This document shows, one piece after another, positions 43,404 to 51,238 of a stretch of 51,238 nt of DNA. The notes beneath the pieces are model-generated. The model was not told the DNA's origin and ran no database searches. It saw only the letters and a program-made list of their open reading frames with translations. This DNA is from Bacteroidales bacterium (GTDB lineage Bacteria; Bacteroidota; Bacteroidia; Bacteroidales; GCA-2748055). Within the stretch, counting starts at the first letter, position 1, and each line of letters begins with the position of its first letter. Where the stretch lies: contig JAOZUK010000018.1 in assembly GCA_029938715.1 (NCBI GenBank), positions 1 through 51,238 on the forward strand, written 5' to 3'. Position numbers and translations under genes: made by a program.

Positions 43404-43637
43404 ATGTGTCTGGCAGTACCCGGAAAAATAGTTTCCATCGATCGATCCAATCCGGACTCACCAATGGCTAGTGTTCAGTTCGGAGCAACCACCAGGGATA
43501 TTTCCATCCAGTGGCTCGCCGATGTGAAGGTAGGAGAATACATCCTGGCCCATGTGGGAACTGCATTGAGTAAGGTGGATGAAGAAGATGCGATGTTTAC
43601 CCTGAATGCACTAAGAGAGATGGGCGAAATAGAGTAA
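43404..43637 (+). CDS. hypC: Hydrogenase assembly chaperone HypC
   Basis: A 77-residue HypC/HybG protein. MCLAVPGKIVSID at the start has the essential Cys2 that binds the Fe(CN)2CO group. The length is normal. It forms a complex with HypD for the iron-ligand transfer. It begins the plus operon hypC-hypD-hypE, divergent from hypF across 83 bp. Confidence 0.95.
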   Translation: MCLAVPGKIVSIDRSNPDSPMASVQFGATTRDISIQWLADVKVGEYILAHVGTALSKVDEEDAMFTLNALREMGEIE

Positions 43638-43639
43638 AT

Positions 43640-44740
43640 GTGAAGCACATTGACGAATACAGGGATAGAGAGCTGGTAGAGAAACTCGCCAGAAAAATCG
43701 GGAAGGAAGTTACCAGGAACTGGAACATTATGGAGGTTTGCGGGGGACAGACCCATGCCATCATGAAATACAACCTTCTTCAGCTACTTCCTCCCGAAAT
43801 CAGCCTGATCCATGGTCCGGGTTGCCCGGTTTGCGTCACGCCCATAGAGATGATTGACCATGCCATTGCTCTGGCCAGACTGGACCGGGTCATACTCACC
43901 TCGTTTGGAGATATGCTTAGAGTGCCCGGCTCCATAAGCGACCTGCTCACTGAAAAAGCCAGGGGTGGAGATATTCGAATGGTATACTCGCCTCTTGATG
44001 CAGTTGAATTGGCTGCATCGAATTCGGAATATGAAGTGATTTTTTTTGCAGTGGGATTTGAAACCACAGCACCAGCCGTTGCATTGGCCATTCAACAGGC
44101 TAAAAAACGCAACCTGAATAATTTCTCAGTGCTGGTATCCCATGTTCTGGTACCCCCTGCCATTGAGGCTCTTCTCTCTTCGGCAGACCATCGCATCGAT
44201 GCTTTTCTGGCAGCAGGGCATGTTTGCGCCATCATGGGCACACATGAATATCTACCTATTGCAGAGAAACATAGATTACCTATAGTCATTACAGGTTTTG
44301 AACCTGTAGATATTTTAATGGGGATTTTCCATGCCATTGAGATGCTTGAGCAGGGCCGGTTTGGCATTAAAAACTCCTACTCCAGGATCGTAAAACCAGA
44401 GGGGAACCAGAAAGCCCAGGATCTGCTGAAGGAGGTATTTGTTGAAGAGGAGAGGGAGTGGCGGGGAATTGGACCCATTCCCCTGAGCGGCTATATTCTG
44501 TCGGATGGATATAGTAACTTTGACGCTGTAAAACGTTACAAACTGAAAAAGGGCATTGCAGCAGATTACGGATCCTGTATGGCAGGACTGGTCCTGACAG
44601 GAAGAAAACGTCCCTCCGAATGCATAAATTTCGGAACCACATGTATCCCCGAGCGACCCATGGGAGCACCCATGGTCTCCTCTGAAGGTGCCTGTGCAGC
44701 CTATTATAAATATCACAGGTCATCTGCAAATTTGCAATGA
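43640..44740 (+). CDS. hypD: Hydrogenase maturation factor HypD
   Basis: A 366-residue Fe-S protein that starts at GTG 43640, two bases after the hypC stop. The conserved MEVCGGQTHA, GPGCPVCVTP and DYGSCMAGLVL motifs carry the cysteines for the [4Fe-4S] cluster and the thiol redox pair. It assembles cyanide and CO on iron together with HypC and HypE. Normal length. Confidence 0.95.
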   Translation: MKHIDEYRDRELVEKLARKIGKEVTRNWNIMEVCGGQTHAIMKYNLLQLLPPEISLIHGPGCPVCVTPIEMIDHAIALARLDRVILTSFGDMLRVPGSISDLLTEKARGGDIRMVYSPLDAVELAASNSEYEVIFFAVGFETTAPAVALAIQQAKKRNLNNFSVLVSHVLVPPAIEALLSSADHRIDAFLAAGHVCAIMGTHEYLPIAEKHRLPIVITGFEPVDILMGIFHAIEMLEQGRFGIKNSYSRIVKPEGNQKAQDLLKEVFVEEEREWRGIGPIPLSGYILSDGYSNFDAVKRYKLKKGIAADYGSCMAGLVLTGRKRPSECINFGTTCIPERPMGAPMVSSEGACAAYYKYHRSSANLQ

Positions 44741-44749
44741 ATCGATCCT

Positions 44750-45805
44750 ATGAATGCGAAGTCTACATACCATTTAAGCTGTCCCATCCCAAAGACCGAA
44801 TATGAGCACATTCTTATGGCCCATGGAGGCGGAGGGAAACTTACCAGGCAACTTATAGAGAAGATGTTCTATTCGGGACTTGGGAACCCTATCCTGGAAA
44901 AGGGTCACGATGGTGCTTTTTTACCTTCCATTAAGGGGGAAATTGCATTTACAACCGATTCTTTTGTGGTGGATCCGGTCTTTTTCCCTGGCGGAGACAT
45001 TGGCGATCTGGCAGTGAACGGAACTGTGAACGACCTGTTATGCTGTGGTGCAGAGCCTCTATATATCTCCCTGGCATTTATTCTTGAGGAGGGACTTCTG
45101 ATGGAAAATCTCTGGAAAATTGTATGCTCCATTAAAAAAGCGGCTGATGCAGCTGGTGTGAAGATCGTCACCGGAGATACCAAGGTGGTGGAGAGAGGAA
45201 AGGGAGATGGGATCTATATCAATACCACAGGAATTGGCAGAATACTGCCTGAGCAGAATATCTCCCCTGAAAATAGCTGCGAAGGAGATGTGGTGATCAT
45301 CAATGGCCACATTGGGAACCACGGCATTGCCATTATGTCGGCCCGAAAAGGATTAAAACTGAACACTCATGTAAAAAGTGATACCCAGTCTCTCAGTGGA
45401 ATGATGATGGATCTTTTCAATAAAGTTCCGGGGATACATGTATTGAGAGATCCCACCCGGGGTGGACTTGCCAGCTCCCTCAATGAGATTGCTCAAAGTT
45501 CAAAGAGCGGAATCACACTTTACGAATCGAGTCTTCCCATCAATGAAGGAGTCAGGGGAGCCTGTGAGATTATGGGATTCGACCCCCTCTATATTGCCAA
45601 CGAAGGTAAAATGGTGGTAATCCTTCCCCAGGAGAGCGCCCAGAAGGCTCTCGCTATCATGCGTTCCCATAAGGAAGGAACCGAAAGCAGGATTATTGGC
45701 AAAGTAACCTCCTCCCATCCGGGAATCCTTCAGATGGAAACCACCATAGGCACCCACCGCATTGTGGATATGATCTCGGGTGAACAACTTCCCCGAATCT
45801 GTTAA
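44750..45805 (+). CDS. hypE: Carbamoyl-dehydratase HypE
   Basis: A 351-residue PurM/AIRS-fold enzyme. The N-terminal AHGGGGKLTRQLIEKMF, the ATP-site FTTDSFVVDP and the C-terminal PRIC ending in Cys351 are all present; that Cys carries the carbamoyl then thiocyanate group. It dehydrates the carbamoyl group from HypF to give cyanide. Nine bases follow the hypD stop. Complete, with no truncation. Confidence 0.95.
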   Translation: MNAKSTYHLSCPIPKTEYEHILMAHGGGGKLTRQLIEKMFYSGLGNPILEKGHDGAFLPSIKGEIAFTTDSFVVDPVFFPGGDIGDLAVNGTVNDLLCCGAEPLYISLAFILEEGLLMENLWKIVCSIKKAADAAGVKIVTGDTKVVERGKGDGIYINTTGIGRILPEQNISPENSCEGDVVIINGHIGNHGIAIMSARKGLKLNTHVKSDTQSLSGMMMDLFNKVPGIHVLRDPTRGGLASSLNEIAQSSKSGITLYESSLPINEGVRGACEIMGFDPLYIANEGKMVVILPQESAQKALAIMRSHKEGTESRIIGKVTSSHPGILQMETTIGTHRIVDMISGEQLPRIC

Positions 45806-45829
45806 TCCCTGTGTGAGAACAATAGGTTC

Positions 45830-45853
45830 GATTTGGTGTTTAACACTCAAATC
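45830..45853. promoter_or_regulatory. 24-bp near-perfect dyad upstream of the TonB receptor
   Basis: Outer arms GATTTG (45830-45835) and CAAATC (45848-45853) with inner arms GTGTT and AACAC around one central T; a single unpaired T separates the right inner and outer arms. It is 22 bp before the receptor start and 24 bp after the hypE stop, with no T-run behind it, so an operator is more likely than a terminator. Confidence 0.45.
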
Positions 45854-45874
45854 ATCTAAATCCTATACCATTCT

Positions 45875-48409
45875 ATGTATTCCCGGATTCTGTTAGTGAT
45901 CATCTTCTCTGCTCTATTCTGCAATGAGCTCAATGCCCAGCGTGGAACCATTACCGGACTGGTCATAGAATCCATGGAAGAGATTCCCCTGCCCTATGCC
46001 CAGGTTGGATTGTACCGGGCAAGCGACTCCACTCTATTGGATGGAACCATTACAGATCCGGAAGGCACCTACGAACTAACCAGGGTAAAAAATGGTAGTT
46101 ATTACCTGGAGATCAGCTATATTGGTTATAAAACCGCTTATTTGGGCCCCTTTTCAGTTTCGTCAGAACAACCCCGCTTTTTGGCCGAACCTGTTGAGCT
46201 TGAAATCAATGTATCCAACCTGGATGAAGTTGAAGTAGTTCATCAGCTTGATCAGGCCAAGCGTAAGATCGACCGGCAGGTATATAATGCAGATCAGTTT
46301 CAGACCGCCTCCGGAGGGACTGCTGTGGATGTCCTGGCGAGTATACCTTCGGTAATTATTGGTCCCGATGGTGAAGTTTCGCTAAGAGGAACCAGTGGAT
46401 TTCTGGTCTACCTTAACGGGAAACCCACCCAGATGGAAGCCTCTGTTTTACTCTCCCAGATCGCAGCCAACTCCATCGACCAGATAGAGGTGATTACAGT
46501 GCCCACTGCTCAGTATGATTCCCAGGGAAAAGGGGGAATCATTAATATTACCACCCACCAATCGGCCCTCGATGGCACCTACCTTAATGCAGGTGCCATG
46601 GTTGGAGGCGCCCCGTGGAATGAAAGTGCCGATCCCTTTCGTTATGGCGGGAACCTCTCCTTTACACATCAGAAGGAGCGGTTCAAATTATATGGTGGGG
46701 TGGATTACAGCAGCAGGGATGTGAGGGGTTCCAGAGAGGGGAAGGCCCGGATTCTTCAGGACGATGGTTCCTACTACTGGATGGTGGCCGACGGACCAAG
46801 ACCCGAATGGCACCAGAATTATTCGGGCCGGCTGGGTATGGACATTGATCTTACCGAACGGGATGCCATCAGTGCCGGTTTCTACCATGGCAAAAAAATT
46901 GAGGGTCGGTATGCCGGTTATATCTACGATAATTTCTATGGAGATATTGAAGAAAACAGATTGGGAGATCCGCGCGATAACGTGATTTTCAATCCCAATG
47001 ACCACGTACGAGTGGGTTTATTCACTACCGCATCGCTTGATTATACACATCAAACCGAGGGAGGAGGCACTTTAAAAACCTCTTTTCTTTTTGAATCCAG
47101 TGACCTTTACAGCGATCTGCTTAATGCCAACATATCAAATATGGAAGAGAATTATGGAGACACACTGTTGGCATATAGACAACACGACGACAATCCCCTG
47201 AAGGGATACCGCATGGATTTCACCTTCTCTCAACCCTTCAGAACCGATCATACCTTTTCTGTAGGCTATCAACCCCAGTACTTAAATCAGCAGGGGGTAT
47301 TTCAATTCGATACCCTGGACATCCACAACAAGGTCTGGAATCCTTATAACGAGTTTGAAAACCAGACGGAGCTTACCCGTTGGATCCATGCCGGATTTGT
47401 GAACTTCCAGGGATCATTCAGCGCATTTGAATACATAGCCGGGCTCAGGGTGGAATATATGGACCAGCTCTATTATGTAGAGAATCCCGATTATCTGACA
47501 ATTTTCGACAGGCCCACCACCAGCGACAATGTGGTGAAAAAATTGGATTTCTTCCCCGTCTTACACCTTCAGTACAATTTGAATGACAACGATCACCTTC
47601 TGGCAGCCTTCTCAAGGCGAATCAACCGTCCACCCACCAAAAACATGGCTCCGTTTTTGCTCAGAAGGCACTATGAAGTTTTCCTGGTGGGCGATCCCAG
47701 CCTGAAACCCGAATATGCCAGTCTGGCCGAGTTAAGCTATACCAATGGGTTTGGTGATTCAGAGATTACATTTACAGGGTTTTATCGCAAAACCAACAAT
47801 GCCATCTACCGGGTCAATACCGTGCTTTACGAAGAGGATACTGATTGGTACCACGGCAACTCGGTATTAATTCGCAGCTATACCAACTCCGGAAATAACC
47901 AGGCTTTTGGGGGAGAACTAACTGCAGATCTGAAGCTGACCAACTGGTGGAAGCTCTACCTGGGTGGATCGCTGTACCACTTTACCATCAATGGCGAGAT
48001 CTTTGAATTTCAGGTGGATCAGCAGAGCACCAACTGGACACTAAATGCAAATACCTCTATATCCATTGCATCCCAGTTCCGCCTCTTCTGGGCACTGTCG
48101 GTCCAGTCAGCCACCGTCACCGCTCAGGGGTCAGACGACCTCTTCTATATGTCGGATGCCTCTTTAACCTGGACCCCAAAAAACCTGGCAAATCTGAACC
48201 TTCAATTCAAGGTGCTGGATACCTTTTCATCCAATGATAAAGGATTGACCACAGAAGGATATGACCAGACAGGGACGCAGGTCTTTCACCAGACCACGGT
48301 CTACCATCGGTACGGGCCCATCCTGGAACTAAACCTGACCTATACCCTGAATACCTCCCTGCAAAAGAAAAAGAAACTGGATAGCACCTTTGGTAAGGAG
48401 GAATTTTAG
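45875..48409 (+). CDS. TonB-dependent receptor, outer-membrane beta-barrel family
   Basis: An 844-residue outer-membrane protein. The signal peptide is MYSRILLVIIFSALFCNELNA. Residues about 24-110 are a carboxypeptidase-regulatory-like domain (GTITGLVIESMEEIPLPYAQ). A plug (about 130-225) has SGGTAVDVLASIPSV, then GKGGIINITT. A barrel of the OMP_b-brl_3 type follows and ends near FGKEEF. There is no SusD partner next to it, so it is not a polysaccharide-uptake pair. The substrate is unknown. It could be linked to metal uptake for the hyp genes upstream, which is inference. Confidence 0.88.
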   Translation: MYSRILLVIIFSALFCNELNAQRGTITGLVIESMEEIPLPYAQVGLYRASDSTLLDGTITDPEGTYELTRVKNGSYYLEISYIGYKTAYLGPFSVSSEQPRFLAEPVELEINVSNLDEVEVVHQLDQAKRKIDRQVYNADQFQTASGGTAVDVLASIPSVIIGPDGEVSLRGTSGFLVYLNGKPTQMEASVLLSQIAANSIDQIEVITVPTAQYDSQGKGGIINITTHQSALDGTYLNAGAMVGGAPWNESADPFRYGGNLSFTHQKERFKLYGGVDYSSRDVRGSREGKARILQDDGSYYWMVADGPRPEWHQNYSGRLGMDIDLTERDAISAGFYHGKKIEGRYAGYIYDNFYGDIEENRLGDPRDNVIFNPNDHVRVGLFTTASLDYTHQTEGGGTLKTSFLFESSDLYSDLLNANISNMEENYGDTLLAYRQHDDNPLKGYRMDFTFSQPFRTDHTFSVGYQPQYLNQQGVFQFDTLDIHNKVWNPYNEFENQTELTRWIHAGFVNFQGSFSAFEYIAGLRVEYMDQLYYVENPDYLTIFDRPTTSDNVVKKLDFFPVLHLQYNLNDNDHLLAAFSRRINRPPTKNMAPFLLRRHYEVFLVGDPSLKPEYASLAELSYTNGFGDSEITFTGFYRKTNNAIYRVNTVLYEEDTDWYHGNSVLIRSYTNSGNNQAFGGELTADLKLTNWWKLYLGGSLYHFTINGEIFEFQVDQQSTNWTLNANTSISIASQFRLFWALSVQSATVTAQGSDDLFYMSDASLTWTPKNLANLNLQFKVLDTFSSNDKGLTTEGYDQTGTQVFHQTTVYHRYGPILELNLTYTLNTSLQKKKKLDSTFGKEEF

Positions 48410-48435
48410 TACTGAGTACTAGCCACTGAGTACTA
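48408..48435. repeat. Short repeats AGTACT / ACTGAGTACTA between convergent genes
   Basis: ACTGAGTACTA occurs at 48411-48421 and 48425-48435; the palindrome AGTACT occurs three times (48408, 48415, 48429). It sits in the 23-bp gap between convergent genes and may act in termination. Confidence 0.4.
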
Positions 48436-49182
48436 TTTCAACAAAGAGGTGAGCCTGGTCTGGTCCAGGATTTGCACCTGCTTGCCTTCTGTCCGGATAA
48501 TCCCCTCCTGATTCATTTCACTGATGGCCCTGCCCACTGAAGGACGAGCCACACCAAATAGTTCTGAAAGCTGAGCCTGAGAATGGGAAAACTGCATAGG
48601 TCCTGTCCCCTCTTTTTTTGAGAGATCGAGAAGGTATTGTGCAAGTTTACCTTTGATGGTAGAGAAGGAGAGAAACCTGATCTTATTGGAAAGAAACTGA
48701 CCCCGGCTGGATACAATATTCACAAAGTTTCGCAGGACCCGTCCACTGGTTTGCATCATCTTCAGGAATTCATCCCTGGGAATGGAGAGGATCTTTACAT
48801 CAACCCCAGCTGTTATATTCACCGGGTACCTGTTATGCTTTCCAAAGAGAAAGGCCGGGGCCAGGGGTCGAGGGGGCTCAATGTCCTCAATCTTAATCAC
48901 CTTACCGGCAAAATCAACCATTTCGCCCTTCACATGTCCATGAACTATTATGTGCATAAAGCCTATCTCATCTCCAGCCGCAGCTACCAGTTCTCCTTTT
49001 TTGAATGATCTGATCCGGCAGGAGCAGAGAGCCAGCAAACCGGAAAGCTCCTCTCTGGTTAACCCCAAAAAAAGCGGGCACTCCTGTACAATCGGAACAA
49101 ACTCTTCTGATATTTTCCCCATCTCCCTCATATAACCCTTTCCATATGGAAAATGTTTATTTCCCATATGGTTTACAACCAT
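48433..49182 (-). CDS. Crp/Fnr family transcriptional regulator
   Basis: A 249-residue frame; homologues suggest a start at ATG 49131 or 49122 (MGKISEEFVPIVQECPLF), so the first 17-20 residues are doubtful. The cyclic-nucleotide-binding-like domain (about 35-150) has FKKGELVAAAGDEIGFMHII. The C-terminal HTH_CRP reads SQAQLSELFGVARPSVGRAI. Cysteines in ECPLF and LCSCR lie at the position where FNR-like sensors vary, but the FNR four-Cys pattern is not complete. The ligand is unknown. It is divergent from the CotH gene with twin CCATATGG sites between. Confidence 0.85.
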   Translation of the reverse strand: MVVNHMGNKHFPYGKGYMREMGKISEEFVPIVQECPLFLGLTREELSGLLALCSCRIRSFKKGELVAAAGDEIGFMHIIVHGHVKGEMVDFAGKVIKIEDIEPPRPLAPAFLFGKHNRYPVNITAGVDVKILSIPRDEFLKMMQTSGRVLRNFVNIVSSRGQFLSNKIRFLSFSTIKGKLAQYLLDLSKKEGTGPMQFSHSQAQLSELFGVARPSVGRAISEMNQEGIIRTEGKQVQILDQTRLTSLLK

Positions 49183-49198
49183 TCAAACCTTATCTTTG
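49142..49198. promoter_or_regulatory. Twin CCATATGG palindromes and cotH promoter
   Basis: CCATATGG at 49142-49149 and 49164-49171, 22 bp apart (two helical turns). On the plus strand TATCTTTG (49191-49198) fits TAnnTTTG, and the second palindrome sits at the expected -33 position. The sites are also immediately upstream of the likely regulator start. Confidence 0.45.
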
Positions 49199-49263
49199 TC
49201 CACTCTTTATGGAAATTCTTTATTAAACGTATCCATTTCCTTCAACAGACGTATCAATCATTT

Positions 49264-50913
49264 ATGAGATCGGTTTTTATATCAACAGTTATTATTGGGT
49301 TATCTGTTATTCCTCATTTGCTGTTTTCTCAGCAGAACAATGAAACAACCTGGAACGACAGCACCCTGCTTCCCCTGTTAATAATCGATACCTATGGTGC
49401 AGAGATTCCCGACGAACCCAGGATAAAAGCCCATATGGGGCTGATCCACAATGAAACAGGGGATTATAACAAATTGGAGGATCCCTTCTCTGAATACGAC
49501 GGACAGATTTCCATTGAGCGTCGGGGTGAATCATCCCAATACTTCTACCCAAAAAAATCCTTCAGCATTGAAACACAAAACAGCGATGGCAGCAATAACA
49601 ATGTCTCTTTACTGGGATTGCCCGAAGAGAATGATTTTGTCCTCAATGCACCTTATGGCGATAAAAGCCTCATGAGAAATGTCTTATCCTATGGGCTTTT
49701 TGATAAATTTGGCCACTATTCACCACGTACCAGGTTTGTGGAGGTAATCCTGAATGGCGACTTCCAGGGGCTTTACGTACTTACCGAGAAAATCAAAAGG
49801 GATAAAAACCGGGTCGATATAGCCAAAATTGTACCCAAAGACACCACCGCTGAGGATATTTCTGGAGGATACCTGCTCCGAATAGATAAAATTTCTAGCA
49901 TGGAACCCTATGAATATTGGGAATCCACCGTAAATCCACTTTTTCCCGAGAAAAACAAGATAATTTATCAATTTTTTGATCCGGATTACTATGAACTCAC
50001 ATTGGCTCAACGAGATTATGTAAAAGGATATATGCAGGAGTTTGACGAGGCTCTGGTGGGTGACAACTTCAAAGATCCGGCAACAGGCTATCGCTCCTAT
50101 CTCGACATTCCCTCCTTTGTCGACCTGATGATTCTCAATGAGTTCACCAAAGATGTGGATGCCTTTCGCCTGAGTCACTATTTCTATAAACAAAAAGTTA
50201 CAAAGGGAGGAAAACTGGTAAGTGGACCGCCCTGGGATTATAACCTCACTTTTGGGAACAGCGATTTCACCACAGATTTTCACCTGCCGGAAAATTGGAT
50301 TTATCCCCACCGCGTTGCTATCTACTGGTGGGACAGGGCTATGCAGGATCCGTGGTTTGCCAACCAGCTGCACTGCCGTTGGGATGAGCTCTATGAAACG
50401 GTGATGAGTCCGGAAAGCATGAGTGCCATGATTGACAGCACCTATCTGGCACTTGACCGAGCCACAGAAAGAAATTTTACACGCTGGCCCATACTGGGAA
50501 CCTATGTCTGGCCAAACAGTTTTGTAGGGACAAGCTATGGACATGAAATGGGCTTTCTCAGAATCTGGATTGGGGACCGCCTGAACTGGATGAACGACAG
50601 ATGGGGGGGAATGTGCCTTGTTGCTTCTGACCAGGCTACTCAGCTCATATCTGATCCCAGGCTAAAGGTCTTTCCAAATCCATCCGACCTTTCCAATACT
50701 TACCTCTCCCTCTCCCATTATTCAGCAACTGAACTCTCCATCAGGCTTTACGACCTGAGTGGGAAAAGAGTATATCAAACTGAAATTACATACAGTGGTT
50801 CTGAATATGCCTTTCCACTGCCCAACCTCTCCTTTCTCCCCTCAGGAATTTACACCCTGGAGGTCACCGACGGGCAATCCCTCAGAGAGATCACCAAACT
50901 TCTCAAACAGTGA
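49264..50913 (+). CDS. CotH-family protein with type IX secretion sorting tail
   Basis: A 549-residue protein from ATG 49264 (signal peptide MRSVFISTVIIGLSVIPHLLFS). The CotH kinase-like domain runs about 90-400, with GQISIERRGESSQYFYPKKS, YGDKSLMRNVLSY, GLYVLTEKIKRDKNRVDI and SGPPWDYNLTFGN, which holds the conserved Asp. The last 80 residues are a T9SS C-terminal sorting domain: FPNPSDLSNTYLSL through LPSGIYTLEVTDG. So it is secreted to the surface by T9SS. Protein-kinase activity is known for Bacillus CotH; activity here is inference. The upstream in-frame ATG at 49153 would bury the signal peptide. Confidence 0.85.
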   Translation: MRSVFISTVIIGLSVIPHLLFSQQNNETTWNDSTLLPLLIIDTYGAEIPDEPRIKAHMGLIHNETGDYNKLEDPFSEYDGQISIERRGESSQYFYPKKSFSIETQNSDGSNNNVSLLGLPEENDFVLNAPYGDKSLMRNVLSYGLFDKFGHYSPRTRFVEVILNGDFQGLYVLTEKIKRDKNRVDIAKIVPKDTTAEDISGGYLLRIDKISSMEPYEYWESTVNPLFPEKNKIIYQFFDPDYYELTLAQRDYVKGYMQEFDEALVGDNFKDPATGYRSYLDIPSFVDLMILNEFTKDVDAFRLSHYFYKQKVTKGGKLVSGPPWDYNLTFGNSDFTTDFHLPENWIYPHRVAIYWWDRAMQDPWFANQLHCRWDELYETVMSPESMSAMIDSTYLALDRATERNFTRWPILGTYVWPNSFVGTSYGHEMGFLRIWIGDRLNWMNDRWGGMCLVASDQATQLISDPRLKVFPNPSDLSNTYLSLSHYSATELSIRLYDLSGKRVYQTEITYSGSEYAFPLPNLSFLPSGIYTLEVTDGQSLREITKLLKQ

Positions 50914-50915
50914 TC

Positions 50916-51238
50916 TTAGAGCCTGTAGGAGTAACCCAGTGCAAGTACATGAATTTGAAGTGGATTCACACTGTTAAATTCATTCTCAAAAATATACCTC
51001 AGGCTTATCCTTGATTGCCTTCCCAGGTTATATTGAGTCCCGGCAACCAATCGAATTTTATAAAGGGGCCTGCCATAACGGTCGTCGAAACGAATCCAAT
51101 TCTCCAGCGAACCAAAAATCCCCAGGCGGGTTCCGAAAAAATCATGTGCTGCTTTGATCCTCTGCCGGCTAACAAAATTATTTTCGCTGAAATAACCAAT
51201 AAAGAAAATATCTTCAAAACCATACTGAAACCTCAGTC
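50916..51238 (-). CDS. Outer-membrane barrel protein, C-terminal part (DUF2490-like)
   Basis: The frame is open from the window edge to a stop at 50916-50918, 107 residues. Alternating aromatic strands (IFGSLENWIRFDDRYG, RLVAGTQYNLGRQSR, LRYIFENEFN) and a final LGYSYRL are typical of the end of an outer-membrane barrel, perhaps DUF2490. The gene ends two bases from the stop of the convergent CotH gene. The start is outside the window. Confidence 0.55.
   Translation of the reverse strand, partial: LRFQYGFEDIFFIGYFSENNFVSRQRIKAAHDFFGTRLGIFGSLENWIRFDDRYGRPLYKIRLVAGTQYNLGRQSRISLRYIFENEFNSVNPLQIHVLALGYSYRL

Noticed and set aside
49720-50544. A 274-residue minus-strand frame
   Set aside because: It is the antisense of the CotH domain; composition is Ile/His-rich as expected for a complement of coding sequence, with no motif.
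1-51238. CRISPR arrays, tRNA or rRNA genes
   Set aside because: No regularly spaced identical repeats with unique spacers and no tRNA-like cloverleaf or rRNA sequence were recognised by eye; a covariance-model scan would be the decisive check.

Overview
The window looks like a chromosome segment of a moderate-GC, probably marine or anaerobic Bacteroidia (Marinilabiliales/Prolixibacteraceae-like). The evidence is the gldF-gldG gliding genes, a CotH protein with a type IX secretion sorting tail, a TonB receptor with a carboxypeptidase-like N-terminal domain, a single-chain PurL, DUF4251 and DUF922 proteins, and promoters of the Bacteroidetes TTTG-N19-TAnnTTTG type. Genus-level placement is inference.

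Layout. Bases 1-4830 are an AT-rich accessory patch: a tail fragment, a 5'-truncated XRE regulator, a DUF922 secreted protein next to an RHS C-terminal fragment, a HEPN/nucleotidyltransferase toxin-antitoxin pair, an N-terminally short tyrosine recombinase beside a hairpin-rich stretch, and a HigB-HigA pair behind a perfect 18-bp dyad operator. Bases 4834-16061 are one long minus-strand train: surE, a small membrane gene, lpxB, a SpoIID/LytB gene, gldF, gldG, an Abi/HEPN gene that looks inserted, a DUF4340 gene, dnaN, a DnaQ-like exonuclease, an FAH-family gene and an MBL hydrolase. Bases 16199-20180 read plus: an HtrA-like protease, a Nudix hydrolase and pheT.

Bases 20195-31563 are a mosaic of single genes: an outer-membrane protein, DUF4251, an acyl-CoA synthetase, purL, ORF6N, a steroid-reductase-like membrane protein, two lipoproteins, a paraoxonase-like propeller and a lysine-rich histone-H1-like protein. 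Bases 31677-39871 carry a DPP-IV peptidase divergent from a LytS/LytTR two-component pair, a CAT-like acetyltransferase, a 16-residue-repeat surface protein and a sulfatase lipoprotein with a HEAT-like tail. Bases 39877-45805 hold a complete NiFe-hydrogenase maturation set arranged divergently (hypF-hypA-hypB on minus, hypC-hypD-hypE on plus) with no hydrogenase structural genes in view. The end has a TonB-dependent receptor, a Crp/Fnr regulator divergent from a CotH/T9SS protein, and the tail of an outer-membrane barrel.

Functional picture. The hyp set can together build the Fe(CN)2CO and Ni parts of a hydrogenase active site. gldF/gldG, lpxB, the SpoIID protein and surE are envelope and housekeeping genes beside the replication clamp. 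The first 5 kb and the Abi gene are the defence/mobile fraction. The least explained signals are the RHS tip/DUF922 pair, the recombinase-associated hairpins, a 30-bp dyad element present upstream of two genes near the LytTR regulator, and the twin CCATATGG sites between the Crp and CotH genes.
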